A stretch of DNA of 64,000 nt from MWBF01 sp964614645 (GTDB lineage Bacteria > Chloroflexota > Anaerolineae > CG2-30-64-16), in the NCBI GenBank assembly GCA_964614645.1, contig CAZTMA010000003.1, positions 31,816 through 95,815 on the forward strand. Reading direction: 5' to 3'. Below the pieces are notes generated by a model, which was not told the DNA's origin, did no database searches, and saw nothing but the letters and a program-made list of their open reading frames with translations. Below, one piece after another: positions 18,596 to 28,200 of this stretch. Both the position numbers and the translations under genes were made by a program. Position 1 is the first letter of the stretch. Each line of letters starts with the position of its first letter.

Positions 18596-18831
18596 CCCTG
18601 GAGTGGCGGCACCAGGTTGTGCCGGTTCTCACCAATCTCGTTATCTGGCACCAACTCGTACAGCTCTACCACTGTGCCCGGCGGCGACTGAAGGCCTTCG
18701 GAGCTTAGGAAGACGAGAGGGTCAGCCCTGGCTTCCTGCCATGTCTCGGGTTCCGCGGCAGCCTTGCGCAAGATGTCGGCAAGCCGCTCATCAGCAACCC
18801 AGGATCTAAACTCGCCAATTGCAGCTTTCAC
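18541..18831 (-). CDS. Small protein resembling nitrile-hydratase-like leader peptides (NHLP)
   Basis: 96 residues. Residues 15-60 (DERLADILRKAAAEPETWQ, then LVFLSSEGLQSPPGTVVELYE) follow the NHLP pattern: an alpha-helical block, then FL-EGL, P-G and V-L-E. In natural-product clusters such leaders precede a core peptide that is modified. The tail here (PPLQGWLPPERAPERQAPTR) has no Cys or Gly-Gly site, and no modifying enzyme or peptidase transporter is in the window, so it may be a free-standing relative. The GTG at 18831 has GGAGG 6 nt upstream. It lies between a lipoprotein gene and a giant protein gene. Confidence 0.65.
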   Translation of the reverse strand: MKAAIGEFRSWVADERLADILRKAAAEPETWQEARADPLVFLSSEGLQSPPGTVVELYELVPDNEIGENRHNLVPPLQGWLPPERAPERQAPTRSR

Positions 18832-18886
18832 TTAGGACCTCCCTATTGCTTTATGCCAATCCAAGTAGCCATAACTGGCAATTCTC

Positions 18887-19915
18887 CTACTGACACAAAC
18901 AAGGTGGCGCCTCTGGCGCGGGCAACTGGTCACCGACCTCCCAGACCACGATGTGGCAGTCCACTCCCTGGAATGGCCGCATCCCAACATGTACTTCTAC
19001 CTCACAGCTTTTCGGGTCGTCGTTGGCCCATCCGTTTACCTGGCACCAGCCGACATTCCCTGTTGACTCGTTGCTTGCATGGTAGCTGAGTCGGTGATAG
19101 TTAGGCGAACACGCAGGACCGTACACCCTGTTATAGGATGCTCCCGTGATTCCACCGCCATCTAGCAGGTGATGGTCAAAGACCATAATCGCGGGCATCG
19201 GCGTAGGCGCCGGAGGAGCGGCCGGACACACGGCGTCTATGATGCCAACTTCGCTCTTCTCTCCCAACTCTCTTTCGATGCCCGAACCATCGATCGCCTT
19301 CAAGACAATCACTCGTCCCGGCTTGTTGCAGAGCGGTATGCTTGAACCCGTACCAACTTTTACTGAGACGATATAGTGCGAGGCAAAGGTGGTCCACTCG
19401 TCCAACGGCAAGTCAGGACTCCCGATCGTCCGCAGGTAAGCCCGCACTCGTTTCACTTCGCTGCCATCAGGGTTCGATAGCTTAAAGTCATAGCCATGGA
19501 ACTCCACGAAGTCGGGCCGTCTCTCCATGCTGAAATTGACAGGCGCCGGCTCGCAGACGACCGGCTGCGGATCGGAGGTGGGCTTTCCTCTGAGCCTATC
19601 AGCGAGCCGTTGGAGGTCGCCCCTAGCCCGCGAGCGCGCGAAGTCGGCAACACACTTGATGTTTGAGCCAGCAGCCGCAAGGCTCTTTTGCGCAATCATT
19701 TCGGCGTCCCTGGCCGCGTTGGACTCCAGCCCCTGCAACTCCGCGGGCAGGCCCTTGACGATCTCTTGCCAGCCCAGCAGGTTTTGGTCCATCCGTGCGA
19801 TCGCCTTGTCAATAGCAGCGGCGGCTTTGTTAGCAGCCGGTTCGCCGATGCCACAACTGGAAAGCACGAGCGCGGCAAGCCCCACCAGTAGAACGAGCAA
19901 ATATCGACGCCGCAC
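18887..19915 (-). CDS. Predicted lipoprotein, unknown function
   Basis: 342 residues. The N-terminus (RRRYLLVLLVGLAALVLSSC) is a lipoprotein signal with lipobox VLSSC. A helical, possibly coiled-coil part follows (NKAAAAIDKAIARMDQNL) and then a beta-rich domain with several Cys. The GTG at 19915 is chosen because GAGGAGGG lies 5 nt upstream; the frame runs further but without a good start. It is the second gene of the unit driven from 21216, 29 bp after the first. I recognise no family. Confidence 0.75.
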   Translation of the reverse strand: MRRRYLLVLLVGLAALVLSSCGIGEPAANKAAAAIDKAIARMDQNLLGWQEIVKGLPAELQGLESNAARDAEMIAQKSLAAAGSNIKCVADFARSRARGDLQRLADRLRGKPTSDPQPVVCEPAPVNFSMERRPDFVEFHGYDFKLSNPDGSEVKRVRAYLRTIGSPDLPLDEWTTFASHYIVSVKVGTGSSIPLCNKPGRVIVLKAIDGSGIERELGEKSEVGIIDAVCPAAPPAPTPMPAIMVFDHHLLDGGGITGASYNRVYGPACSPNYHRLSYHASNESTGNVGWCQVNGWANDDPKSCEVEVHVGMRPFQGVDCHIVVWEVGDQLPAPEAPPCLCQ

Positions 19916-19944
19916 GAATCCCTCCTCATCTTTGTCGGACAAAC

Positions 19945-21150
19945 TCAGTTTTCGCCCTGGGCATCTGATCCTTTGGGTTGACCGTCCCGCGTGAGGGGTT
20001 TCAGGTATGGCGCCAACTCCGGATCGTTCTGAAGCTCCTGGAGCAAACTTGCTTCTTCTGGCGAGGGCTTTGGCTTGTCCAGCAGCGAACGTGCCCGCTC
20101 CAACCGCTTGAAGTTGTCGTACACGCGAAGCGTCTGGCGCAGGAAGTGCAGCGGCGCTTCGCCGCTCTGCCCCTTGCCATGCAGCTCACTGACCAGCTTG
20201 GTCACCTTCTGATCGATCACCCACTCGCGGCCGCCGCTAAAATCGTTCGAGACCTCGATCACGACGTAGCTGCAGGCCTTGAACTCTGATTTCGGCTCCG
20301 CACCTTCAGAACCGTCTCTTTCCTGGCAGAGTACGTGCAGGTGAGAATCCAGCCACCAACGAGTCTTCTCCGTGTCCACATCGTTCTCGAAGCAGACGAA
20401 GAAGCCCGGCTGTAGCAGGGTGCGCCCGCGACTTGGGATCGCTAGCTCCAACACCAATCGTTGCTCGATAATTGGATCGTGCTGATCTAGCTGCTCGGCC
20501 TGCTGCGCCAGAGCCTTCAGGCCCGCTCCTGCCAATCCGACATAGGACGCCAAGACAGGATTCGTGAACGCAATGCTGCCGCTTGCAGCATCCGCTGTGC
20601 CCTTGACAAGCTCGACCAAGTTGAGATTCAACTGGTCCACGTCGTAGATCTGGATGTGCAGATCCAGGCGGCGGTCATCCGCGACTTTGAAATCCCGCTT
20701 TGCCACCACCGTGTCTTCGAAAAAATCGCTGTGCCAACCTTCCGGCACATCGGTGCCCCGGAAGTGCACGCGCGTGATCCAGGGTTCTGAGTTGAAGCTG
20801 TGCTTCGTGACAATCATGATGTCGTTTTCTCCTCGCTCCAACAAACCTTTGGGCTTGGAGTGGTGGGCAAATCCACGCACGCGTACGGTGAACTCCGACG
20901 CATTATCAAAACAGCAGGTTTCCAGGGTTTTCTGGTCATCGTCGCTGCTGTCGATGCTTGTCGGCGCGGGTACTGCCGCTGCGGGCTGCTCGAGGCCGGT
21001 CGCGCCCGCCGCCACCGGGATGGCGGCAGAACTGGCCGCCTGGCTCTCGCTGACGCCCGACTTTACGAATCGTTGAGTGAGGTCATCTGTCAGCTCTACA
21101 TGGCTGGTCTGCCAACCACTCGCTGTTCCCATCCAACGCACACTTGACAT
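19945..21150 (-). CDS. Unknown protein, first gene of the accessory-gene unit
   Basis: 401 residues, no signal peptide. Residues 40-75 are an Ala/Ser/Pro-rich linker. Residues about 75-190 (NASEFTVRVRGFAHHSKPKG, RVHFRGTDVPEGW, DLHIQIYDVDQLNLNLVEL) look like a beta-sandwich of C2-like character. The C-terminus (LRVYDNFKRLERARSLLDKP onward) is helical and charged. The ATG at 21150 has GGAGG 6 nt upstream. It follows a promoter with the island's paired heptamer (21229-21246) and leads a minus-strand series of about nine genes. I do not recognise a family. Confidence 0.72.
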   Translation of the reverse strand: MSSVRWMGTASGWQTSHVELTDDLTQRFVKSGVSESQAASSAAIPVAAGATGLEQPAAAVPAPTSIDSSDDDQKTLETCCFDNASEFTVRVRGFAHHSKPKGLLERGENDIMIVTKHSFNSEPWITRVHFRGTDVPEGWHSDFFEDTVVAKRDFKVADDRRLDLHIQIYDVDQLNLNLVELVKGTADAASGSIAFTNPVLASYVGLAGAGLKALAQQAEQLDQHDPIIEQRLVLELAIPSRGRTLLQPGFFVCFENDVDTEKTRWWLDSHLHVLCQERDGSEGAEPKSEFKACSYVVIEVSNDFSGGREWVIDQKVTKLVSELHGKGQSGEAPLHFLRQTLRVYDNFKRLERARSLLDKPKPSPEEASLLQELQNDPELAPYLKPLTRDGQPKGSDAQGEN

Positions 21151-21215
21151 CTTTCCCTCCGCTTCATACCGAGCACCTCGGCCGCTCACTGGCCTGCCTC
21201 TGTGGCAGGACTGAA

Positions 21216-21246
21216 ACTATCACATCGCGCGTTTCAAGAGCGTTTC
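21216..21246 (-). promoter_or_regulatory. Site A: paired GAAACGC repeats plus -10 box before the gene at 21150
   Basis: On the minus strand GAAACGC (21246-21240), TCTT, GAAACGC (21235-21229), 7 nt, then GATAGT (21221-21216) as the -10. The period is 11 bp. Sites B and C have the same layout. This is the geometry of SARP/BTAD regulator sites. A weaker third copy (GAATGGC) sits another 11 bp upstream. Confidence 0.75.
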
Positions 21247-21382
21247 TTTCGCCATTCGCCTACGAGCCGATCTCGCTCTTGATCTGCAAGGTCGCCTCAG
21301 GGATCTGTTAAGCAGACTGCGTCCAGGCTATCTTCCCCTCTGGAAGTGCGCGGCCAGTACGCTGCTCTCCCTGCTACCAACA

Positions 21383-21427
21383 GGGAGCAAGGTATTGGAG
21401 AACAAAGTGCTCCAATACCTCGCTCCC
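21383..21427. repeat. Long inverted repeat directly after the third TcA gene
   Basis: 18-nt arms (21383-21400 and 21410-21427) match except for one base, with a 9-nt loop; a second hairpin (CTCCCTG/CAGGGAG) follows. They begin 3 nt after the stop of the TcA gene on the minus strand. There is no T tract, so this could be a rho-dependent end, an mRNA-stabilising structure or a processing site between the toxin unit and site A. Confidence 0.6.
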
Positions 21428-21430
21428 CGT

Positions 21431-24400
21431 CTACGCTGCCGGCGCGCCCCAATTCACCAACAGCCATGCGTCCGTCACGCCGGCCTGCGTCAGCCGCACG
21501 TCCCAGGTCGATGGATTGGTCCCGTCGAACACCGGCATGGGCGCGTTCGTGATCGGCGTCCGACGGAGGTTGCCGGTCCACGCGCCCAGGGGGTCCGCTG
21601 CGCCCCCAGGCGCGGCCAGAGTGACCGGACCCCTCGCGGCGACGACCAACTCGGCCGCATGTACCCGGCGCGTCTGGCCCGGCCTGGGTTTGCTCCAGAA
21701 CGGGAAGTGCTGCGGCGTCAGCGTGATGCTGAGCGGGGCGAGGCCGCCCGCAGACGTGGAGGCCTTGTACGCGGCCCATGCGGACGGGAACTCGTGGCGT
21801 AGCGAGAAGAGCCGTACCGACCCTGCCGCGTGCGCGCTGTCGATGAGGGTGGTGAGCTCGGTGAGCGCCGCGTTGCGCAGGATATCCCCACCCTCGCGCG
21901 CCGTGTAGCGCATGTGTAGGATCACGTCGCTGATCGTGTCATAGTCGAATTGGGTGGGGTCGCCCGCGCTGGGGTTGCCCGGCAATTGGAGCTGCCACTC
22001 GCCGATCACGCCCGAATTCTCGAAGGGCAGGTAGCGCTCGTCGCGCAGGTTGGTCTCGAACAGGCCGCTGTCGTTCTGGGCTGAGCTGGTGACGATGGCT
22101 TGCAGGCTGCCGAAGTAGTCGTTGAAGCGCCCGTCCTCCCCGTCCACCTGCCGCGCGTACTCATCCCCGACCACTGCGGTTGTACGGATGCTGCTCTTGA
22201 GCAGCCGCAGCGTGCAGTTGACGCTGGCGTACGGCCCGGTCACGCACGGGATGCTGAGGGCCACGGTCTTGATGCGCCGGAAGTAGTGGCCCGGGCCGTC
22301 CATATCGAACAGCGCCTCGGGGAGGCGCACGGTGCAGCGGCCCGTTGCGCGCAGCCGGAGCAGCGCGGCCGGATCTACCTGGAGCAGGCTGATATGCTTG
22401 GTCAGCTCGTACTCGCGGCGGTTCAGCTCCAGGTAGGCCATCTCCATGCGCTTGACGTCCAGGTAGAGCTTCTCGCCGGCCAGCAGCCCTTCCTTGCCTG
22501 CCAGGTAACCGAACTGGATGTAGCTGAGCGACGGGTCGCCCAGCTCGTGTTGCAGCGCGCGCTCGGCCTTCTTGGCGACGTCAAAGGCGAACTGGAAGCA
22601 CTGGGCGTAGAGCCCCTTGACCTCACGCTTCATCCAGGCGTAGAACGCTTTGTTGGTGACTTTCTTCTCCTTAGTCTCCGATTTCTGGGTCCAGTCAGGG
22701 TTCTTCTCGCCGGTGAGGAAGTATTCGATGTCCTGAGCGTTGGCGATCTGCTTGCGGTGGTTATTGAGTTCCATCTCGGCGATCGCTTCACGGATCTGCG
22801 CGGCTCGCAATTGCTTGAGGACCTGGTTGATCTCGCCCGCAGCCAGGTTGCTCTGGAAGGCCCAGTCGCGCTCGCGACGGGCGAATCCGTCGATGCGGGC
22901 TGCCCGCCGCGCCTCGAAATTGAGCCGCTCGGCTACGGCCTTAGCGGCATTTGCGGTAGCCTCGATGCCCCATCCGAAGTGCGAGCCGCCAGTCTCCGCC
23001 GTTCCACCGACACCCATTGGCTGGCCGTGGATTTTGAACTCGGGAACAACGTGGATTGCGGAGCCAATCGTGTTCAGGATATTGGCGATATCGGAAGCCA
23101 GTTGTGCCCCCTCGAGGAAAAGCGACTCCCTGACCTCGTGCGAGCTGAGTAGCTTTCCCCCACTGAGGAACTGCGCGGCCTGAGCGAAGGCATCGGTCGC
23201 GATGTCAATCTCGATGTCCCGCACGGACACGCGCCCTTCAGTTGCATCCAAACGCATTTTTTCAAGGCCGGACACATCCAGATCGACGAGCGCCGGCACG
23301 GCGTTCTTGATTTCCTCGAACGTCTTGCCGAGTTGCAGCTCGTAGTACGCGTACCGCTGCATCGCAAGCTGCAAGGACTCGAGCAGCCCTTCTCTGGCCT
23401 TGATCGCCTCCTGCCACTGCGCGTAGCGCACATGCTCGACCATCTCCAGAATGGCCCGCTCGTGCCGGGCACGCAGGATCGCCATCGCTTCCCCGTCTTC
23501 CTTTTCGATGGCCGACAGCAGGTTGTTGCCCAGCGACTTGACTTCCTGGACGATCTCGGCGGCCTTCTGAGCCAGCAGCTGGAAGCGCACCAGCGGCAGC
23601 GGCTGGTTCAGGCCGTTGACGATCGCGGCGACGTCAAGGCCGGCCGCGGCCGCGCGCGCCAGCAGCGCGGGGTCGATCGGCGGCTCGAACAGCGCTAGCT
23701 GCCGGAACGCGCCCTGGATGTTCAGGCTGTTGCGGATCTTGAACAAACGGTCGTCCACCGTGTCCCAGTAGCCCAGCAGCTTGTCGTTCACCGGTACGCT
23801 GAAATACAGCGCGCGACCCAGGCTGCGCACGGTGGCCAGCCCACTGCCGTCACTCGTATCTGCAGGCAGCGGCGTCAGGTCGAACGGCGCGGCAGCCTCC
23901 ATATTGCGCAGCACTGTCCCGAAGTGCCGCAGGTCTTCACGCAGGTTGGCGTACGTTTGCGGCCGCACGCTGCCTTTAGGCGGCACGGGCAGGGGCCGCG
24001 GGCCCAGAATATTGCGTGCCAGGACGTAGAGCATCATGGCCTCGTCGATGGCCTCGCCGGTGTCCTGGCGGAACAGGGAATCGCCCCAGGCGATCAAGTT
24101 GTCCAGGTAAGCCATCACCGTCTTGAACATGTACGCCTGCTGGCGGATGCGGGCGACCGCATGAGGCCGGAACGGCGCGGCCTTCCACGCATTGACGCTG
24201 CGGATCGTCTCGTCGCGCAGGTCCGGGTCCGCTTCCGTCACCAGGTTGACCAGGATTTCCTCGATCTTGCGCACGTCTGCCGTGTGGAAGGGCTGCACCT
24301 TCCAGAAGCGGTCGGGCGACGGCTCCTCGCTGGTGTCGGTCGGGTCGAACAGGAAATGGAACCAGCGCTGCGCCTCGGCGTAGCGGCCGTTCTTGCTCAG

Positions 24401-25261
24401 GTGCATGGCGATCATCAACGGAGCGTGGTAGAACAGCTCCCAGTTGTACCCCCCGTACGCGCCGTCAAACGTGAAGTCAAGGTCACAGGCGGGATGCGGC
24501 TGCTCGACTAGCGTGGTCGGCGCATAGCCTGCCAGCGCGGGCGCATACAGCTTCGGCAGCCGCCTGGCGCGCACGACGGTGACGTCGATGGCGGTCGGCA
24601 ACGTGAGGGTCGCCCCGTCGGCCAAGGCCAGCGGGGTGTCAATCGGCAGGCCCACGACCGAACCGTCGGTCAGCCTGACCTGGGTGGCCGCGTTCAACTT
24701 GACCAGGGTGTTGCCCTGGACGAGGGCCAGGCTGCCCGTGGCCAAACGTAGCGTGGCGCCCCGGGCCGGGACCTCTGGCAGGCCGCCGAGCAGGCGCGCC
24801 CGCAGCCGCGGCACGGCGGGCGGTGCGCCGCCCACCGGTGGCAGCGTGTGCGCCTGAACCGCTGTCGGCCCGACGGCCGCCAACGTGACCGACATGCCTG
24901 CGGCCAGATCGAAGGGCGCGCCGCCGGCTGCGGTCACGGTCGTGGCCTGGATCAGGGCCAGCCGCGTGTCGCGCGGCAGGGTGACAGGGTCCGCGCCCAT
25001 CTCGAACAGGACACTGTCGGGCCGCGCGGCGCGGCCGTCGTAGTCGGTGTCGGCGGCCTGCAGCCCGGCCACGCCGCCGTTCAGCAGGCGCCGCGTGAGA
25101 TTCCCCACGTACGGATGCTGGTGCAGGGTGAAGCGGTAACTGACTTCGCGTTCCTGCACGACGTAGGTCTTTTTCACTTCGGTTGGCGCAGTCGTAGCCC
25201 AGTTCTGCGCGATCTTGTTCACATCACTGCGGATCGAGTTGCTGTATCGCCCTGACGCCAT
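21431..25261 (-). CDS. Tc toxin A subunit, C-terminal part (pore and TcB-binding domain)
   Basis: 1276 residues. It holds the C-terminal third of a TcA protein: receptor/scaffold sequence to about 300 (WELFYHAPLMIAMHLSKNGR, RWFHFLFDPTDTS), the long helical stalk and channel region, and from about 980 to the end the TcB-binding domain (GPGHYFRRIKTVALSIPCV, DERYLPFENSGVIGEWQLQL, YDTISDVILHMRYTAREGGD). TcA forms the pentameric prepore that docks on cells and threads the TcC toxin through. The ATG at 25261 has GGGAGG upstream, 16 bp after the previous TcA gene. In most TcA proteins this part is fused to the rest, so the three fragments must assemble as a complex. Confidence 0.93.
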   Translation of the reverse strand: MASGRYSNSIRSDVNKIAQNWATTAPTEVKKTYVVQEREVSYRFTLHQHPYVGNLTRRLLNGGVAGLQAADTDYDGRAARPDSVLFEMGADPVTLPRDTRLALIQATTVTAAGGAPFDLAAGMSVTLAAVGPTAVQAHTLPPVGGAPPAVPRLRARLLGGLPEVPARGATLRLATGSLALVQGNTLVKLNAATQVRLTDGSVVGLPIDTPLALADGATLTLPTAIDVTVVRARRLPKLYAPALAGYAPTTLVEQPHPACDLDFTFDGAYGGYNWELFYHAPLMIAMHLSKNGRYAEAQRWFHFLFDPTDTSEEPSPDRFWKVQPFHTADVRKIEEILVNLVTEADPDLRDETIRSVNAWKAAPFRPHAVARIRQQAYMFKTVMAYLDNLIAWGDSLFRQDTGEAIDEAMMLYVLARNILGPRPLPVPPKGSVRPQTYANLREDLRHFGTVLRNMEAAAPFDLTPLPADTSDGSGLATVRSLGRALYFSVPVNDKLLGYWDTVDDRLFKIRNSLNIQGAFRQLALFEPPIDPALLARAAAAGLDVAAIVNGLNQPLPLVRFQLLAQKAAEIVQEVKSLGNNLLSAIEKEDGEAMAILRARHERAILEMVEHVRYAQWQEAIKAREGLLESLQLAMQRYAYYELQLGKTFEEIKNAVPALVDLDVSGLEKMRLDATEGRVSVRDIEIDIATDAFAQAAQFLSGGKLLSSHEVRESLFLEGAQLASDIANILNTIGSAIHVVPEFKIHGQPMGVGGTAETGGSHFGWGIEATANAAKAVAERLNFEARRAARIDGFARRERDWAFQSNLAAGEINQVLKQLRAAQIREAIAEMELNNHRKQIANAQDIEYFLTGEKNPDWTQKSETKEKKVTNKAFYAWMKREVKGLYAQCFQFAFDVAKKAERALQHELGDPSLSYIQFGYLAGKEGLLAGEKLYLDVKRMEMAYLELNRREYELTKHISLLQVDPAALLRLRATGRCTVRLPEALFDMDGPGHYFRRIKTVALSIPCVTGPYASVNCTLRLLKSSIRTTAVVGDEYARQVDGEDGRFNDYFGSLQAIVTSSAQNDSGLFETNLRDERYLPFENSGVIGEWQLQLPGNPSAGDPTQFDYDTISDVILHMRYTAREGGDILRNAALTELTTLIDSAHAAGSVRLFSLRHEFPSAWAAYKASTSAGGLAPLSITLTPQHFPFWSKPRPGQTRRVHAAELVVAARGPVTLAAPGGAADPLGAWTGNLRRTPITNAPMPVFDGTNPSTWDVRLTQAGVTDAWLLVNWGAPAA

Positions 25262-25277
25262 CGCATCACCTCCCAGC

Positions 25278-28200
25278 CTAACGCCCCATGCCGGTCATCA
25301 CGCCCTGGATTGCCTCCAGCGCCATGCTCTCGACATTCTGCTGCACGCCCGCGTTCACGCCGGCCGCGCCGATCACGTTGAGTCCCATGCCTGTTTCGGC
25401 CAGGCCCACATCGGACAGTGTCAGGCCGCCGCCGAGCACGACCAGATCAGTCTGCTCGATGGCGCCGGCGCTGCTCACATACAACCGCGTTCCGGCCGTC
25501 GCGGGCTGCCGCACACCTGCCTGCGCACTCTCGGGCGCCACATGCTCGAACGTGATGGGCGCCGCCCCCAGGCCCGCAAGCGCTGCGTCGTCAAAACGCA
25601 TGATCGTGGCTTCGTTCACCAGCCAGTCCTGCTTTCTTAAGACGTCGAGCGGATCCTCCGGCGGCCATGCTTTCGGGCCACGTCCAGGAATCTGAGCCTC
25701 GACGTACTTCTCGAGCCATTCGTGCCACTTCGGCTCCTCGTAGTTCGTTGGCGGCGCGACCGGTTCCAGGAACGTCTGCACGTCCAGCATCGTGCGCTCC
25801 ACCACGTCGGGCTCGACAAAGAACGTGCGCGTATCGTCCTGGTAGAACAGCGGCTTGATGAGCGACTCGGTCTCGGCCAGGGTGCGCTCCAGCGCGGCTT
25901 TGACGTTCGTCCGCTGGTCCGAAGGCGCGCCGTTCCAGGCGCTGTCCGGCACGGTAGGCCCCAGGCCGTGGTTCAGGGGCAGCAGCGTGTAGGCGGAAGG
26001 GTTCGCGCCCAGGATGTTCACCGTCGGCCTTTCCGGCGGTTTGTTCGGTTCAGTCGTGGTGCGTTTCGTGTAGCTTACGGTGAGCGGCGCCGTGCCCCGA
26101 TAGCGGGTGGCGCGACGTTCGCTGGCGCTGGGGTAATTGAAGGCTGGCGTCGCGATGCCATTCCGAGGCGCCGGGCTGCTGTTGCGACCGGCCAGGTAAA
26201 AGGCGCGGCTCGCCCTGACAAGACTGGCGCTCATAGCCATACCCGGCGGGACGGTCGTCGAGATTTCCAGGTTGAGATGCACGAACACGCCAAGCTCATC
26301 ACCCTGGGGCGAATAGGCTTTGCTCACATGGGTAAGGATGGCATTGACGTCAGTCTGCTTCACACCGGCAAACTTGATGACGCTGGCCGCGTCCAACCCG
26401 CTCGATTCGTGCGTCGTCCACGTGCCGTGCAGGTATTCGCTCCAGTGCAACTGGGCCTCGACGTATGTCGCCGGCGCGAGAGGCACCGGAAACGAGTTCT
26501 TGTAGTCGATCGTGACGCTCTGCGTGGGTTGCTCCGCCTTCTCCATGAAAGTGACCCAGAACAGGTACAGCCGGTCGCGCCAAATCACGGGCGCGAGGTG
26601 GTCGCCCTGGATTTCGGCCGTCACCGCCTCCCACGGGGTCCAGCCCCCGGCGCTGAACCGGCGATAGAAGTACTTGTGCGGTTCGGCATAGGTGCGGCCG
26701 AACACGTGCAACACGTTCTGGCCCGGGTCGGCCCTCTGTTCCACGTGCATCGCGACGATGTCGAGCCGCGCCAACTCGTCCAGCTTGCGCAGATAGTTCA
26801 GGAACGCGTCCTCGACCAGGTCGCGCGACACGTCGCCCTGGAGCAGCGCGCCCTCCAGCTCGGCGAACAGATGCGATTTGTCATCGCGGAACTCCGGCTC
26901 CAGCCAGTTCTCGGGGAACAGGAAGATCTTGCGGTTGGCCTCCCACACGCGGTAGCGCTTCATCCACTCCCAGTGCTCGGGGTTGAGGATGGCCGAGGGG
27001 TGCACCTTCGCCTCCAGGTTGAGCAGGCAGCGCTGTAAGAACAGCTGAACCGACGAGATCGCCAGCCGGATGCGCGAAGTCTGCACCACCGGCTCCATGC
27101 CCGGGTCGATCAGGAAGTACTCGTACAGCTCTTCAAGCCGAGCAAAGCCGCGGGTGTGCATCACGTGGGCCACCAGCGCGTCGCGCTGGCGGCGGCGCAA
27201 CCGATCGAAGATCGGTTGCGCCACGCCCTGCCACGCTTCCGGCGCAAAGCGGGCCTTGATCGTTTCGCGCACCTCGGCCGCGATGGCGGAGCGGGTTTGC
27301 GCAACGGACGCGGGGCTGACGATGCGCGTCCAACCCTGGATCGTCGCGGCCGTGGCACCGAACCGCTCCATCAGTTGCAACGCGGCCCACAGCCGTTCGA
27401 CCGCCTTCTCGCTGACGAAGGACGGGCTGGCCGGCAAAGGCCAGAGCGTGCGGGCCGTGGCCTCGATCACGACCGGCTCGCGTCGCGTCAGCCGCGCCAG
27501 GATTGGGTAGGCCGCGGCCGGGCCGCCCGCGGCCTGCGCCTCGAACAGGTCGATCAGGTCATTCGTGCCCTCGGCCAAGTCGCGGCGGACCTGCACGTAC
27601 GCGGCGAGGCGCAGAAACGCCCGGCACCGAGCGGCGGCCGCGATGCGCTCGGCCGGCGTATCGCCGCCCTCGCCCGTGGGCAGCTCGCTGAGGCTGACGT
27701 TGTCGAAGTCGCCCGGCGCGTCGGCCAGCAGGTAACGCGCCTCGCGCTCGCTCAGGCCAAGAACCTGCAGCACCCGCAGCGCCTTGGTGAGCAGGAGCAG
27801 CGCCTGCTCGGCCGCGGCCACGCCCTGCGCCGGGTAGAGCGCTAGTTGGCTCAAGGGCCCTTTGGGCAGCGTCTCTCCCTGCACCAGCAGCCGTGCATGG
27901 CCGCCGCCCAGGTTTCGCACCGCCAGCGTGAAGCTGTAGGCCGCGCCGGGCTGAAGCTCCAGGTACTTGCCCGCCTCCGTGCCGAACACCTTGTTGTCGA
28001 CGTCCGCCACCCCGTGCAGGAATAGCGGCGTCGCCCGGTGCTCGAAGCGCAGCTCGAACGCCGCGCCGGTCTTATCCAGCTCCACATAGAAGCGGTAGGG
28101 GCCGGCCGCCGGGACCTGTAGATAGCCCACGAAACGCGCGCTGCCGGCCGCGGGGAGCGCGGCGCCGGCCAGGTCCTGCGCATCCTTCAGGCCGGTGTCG

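Noticed and set aside
26061..26067. Further GCGTTTC heptamer
   Set aside because: A single copy inside a TcA coding region with no partner at 11 bp; chance match.
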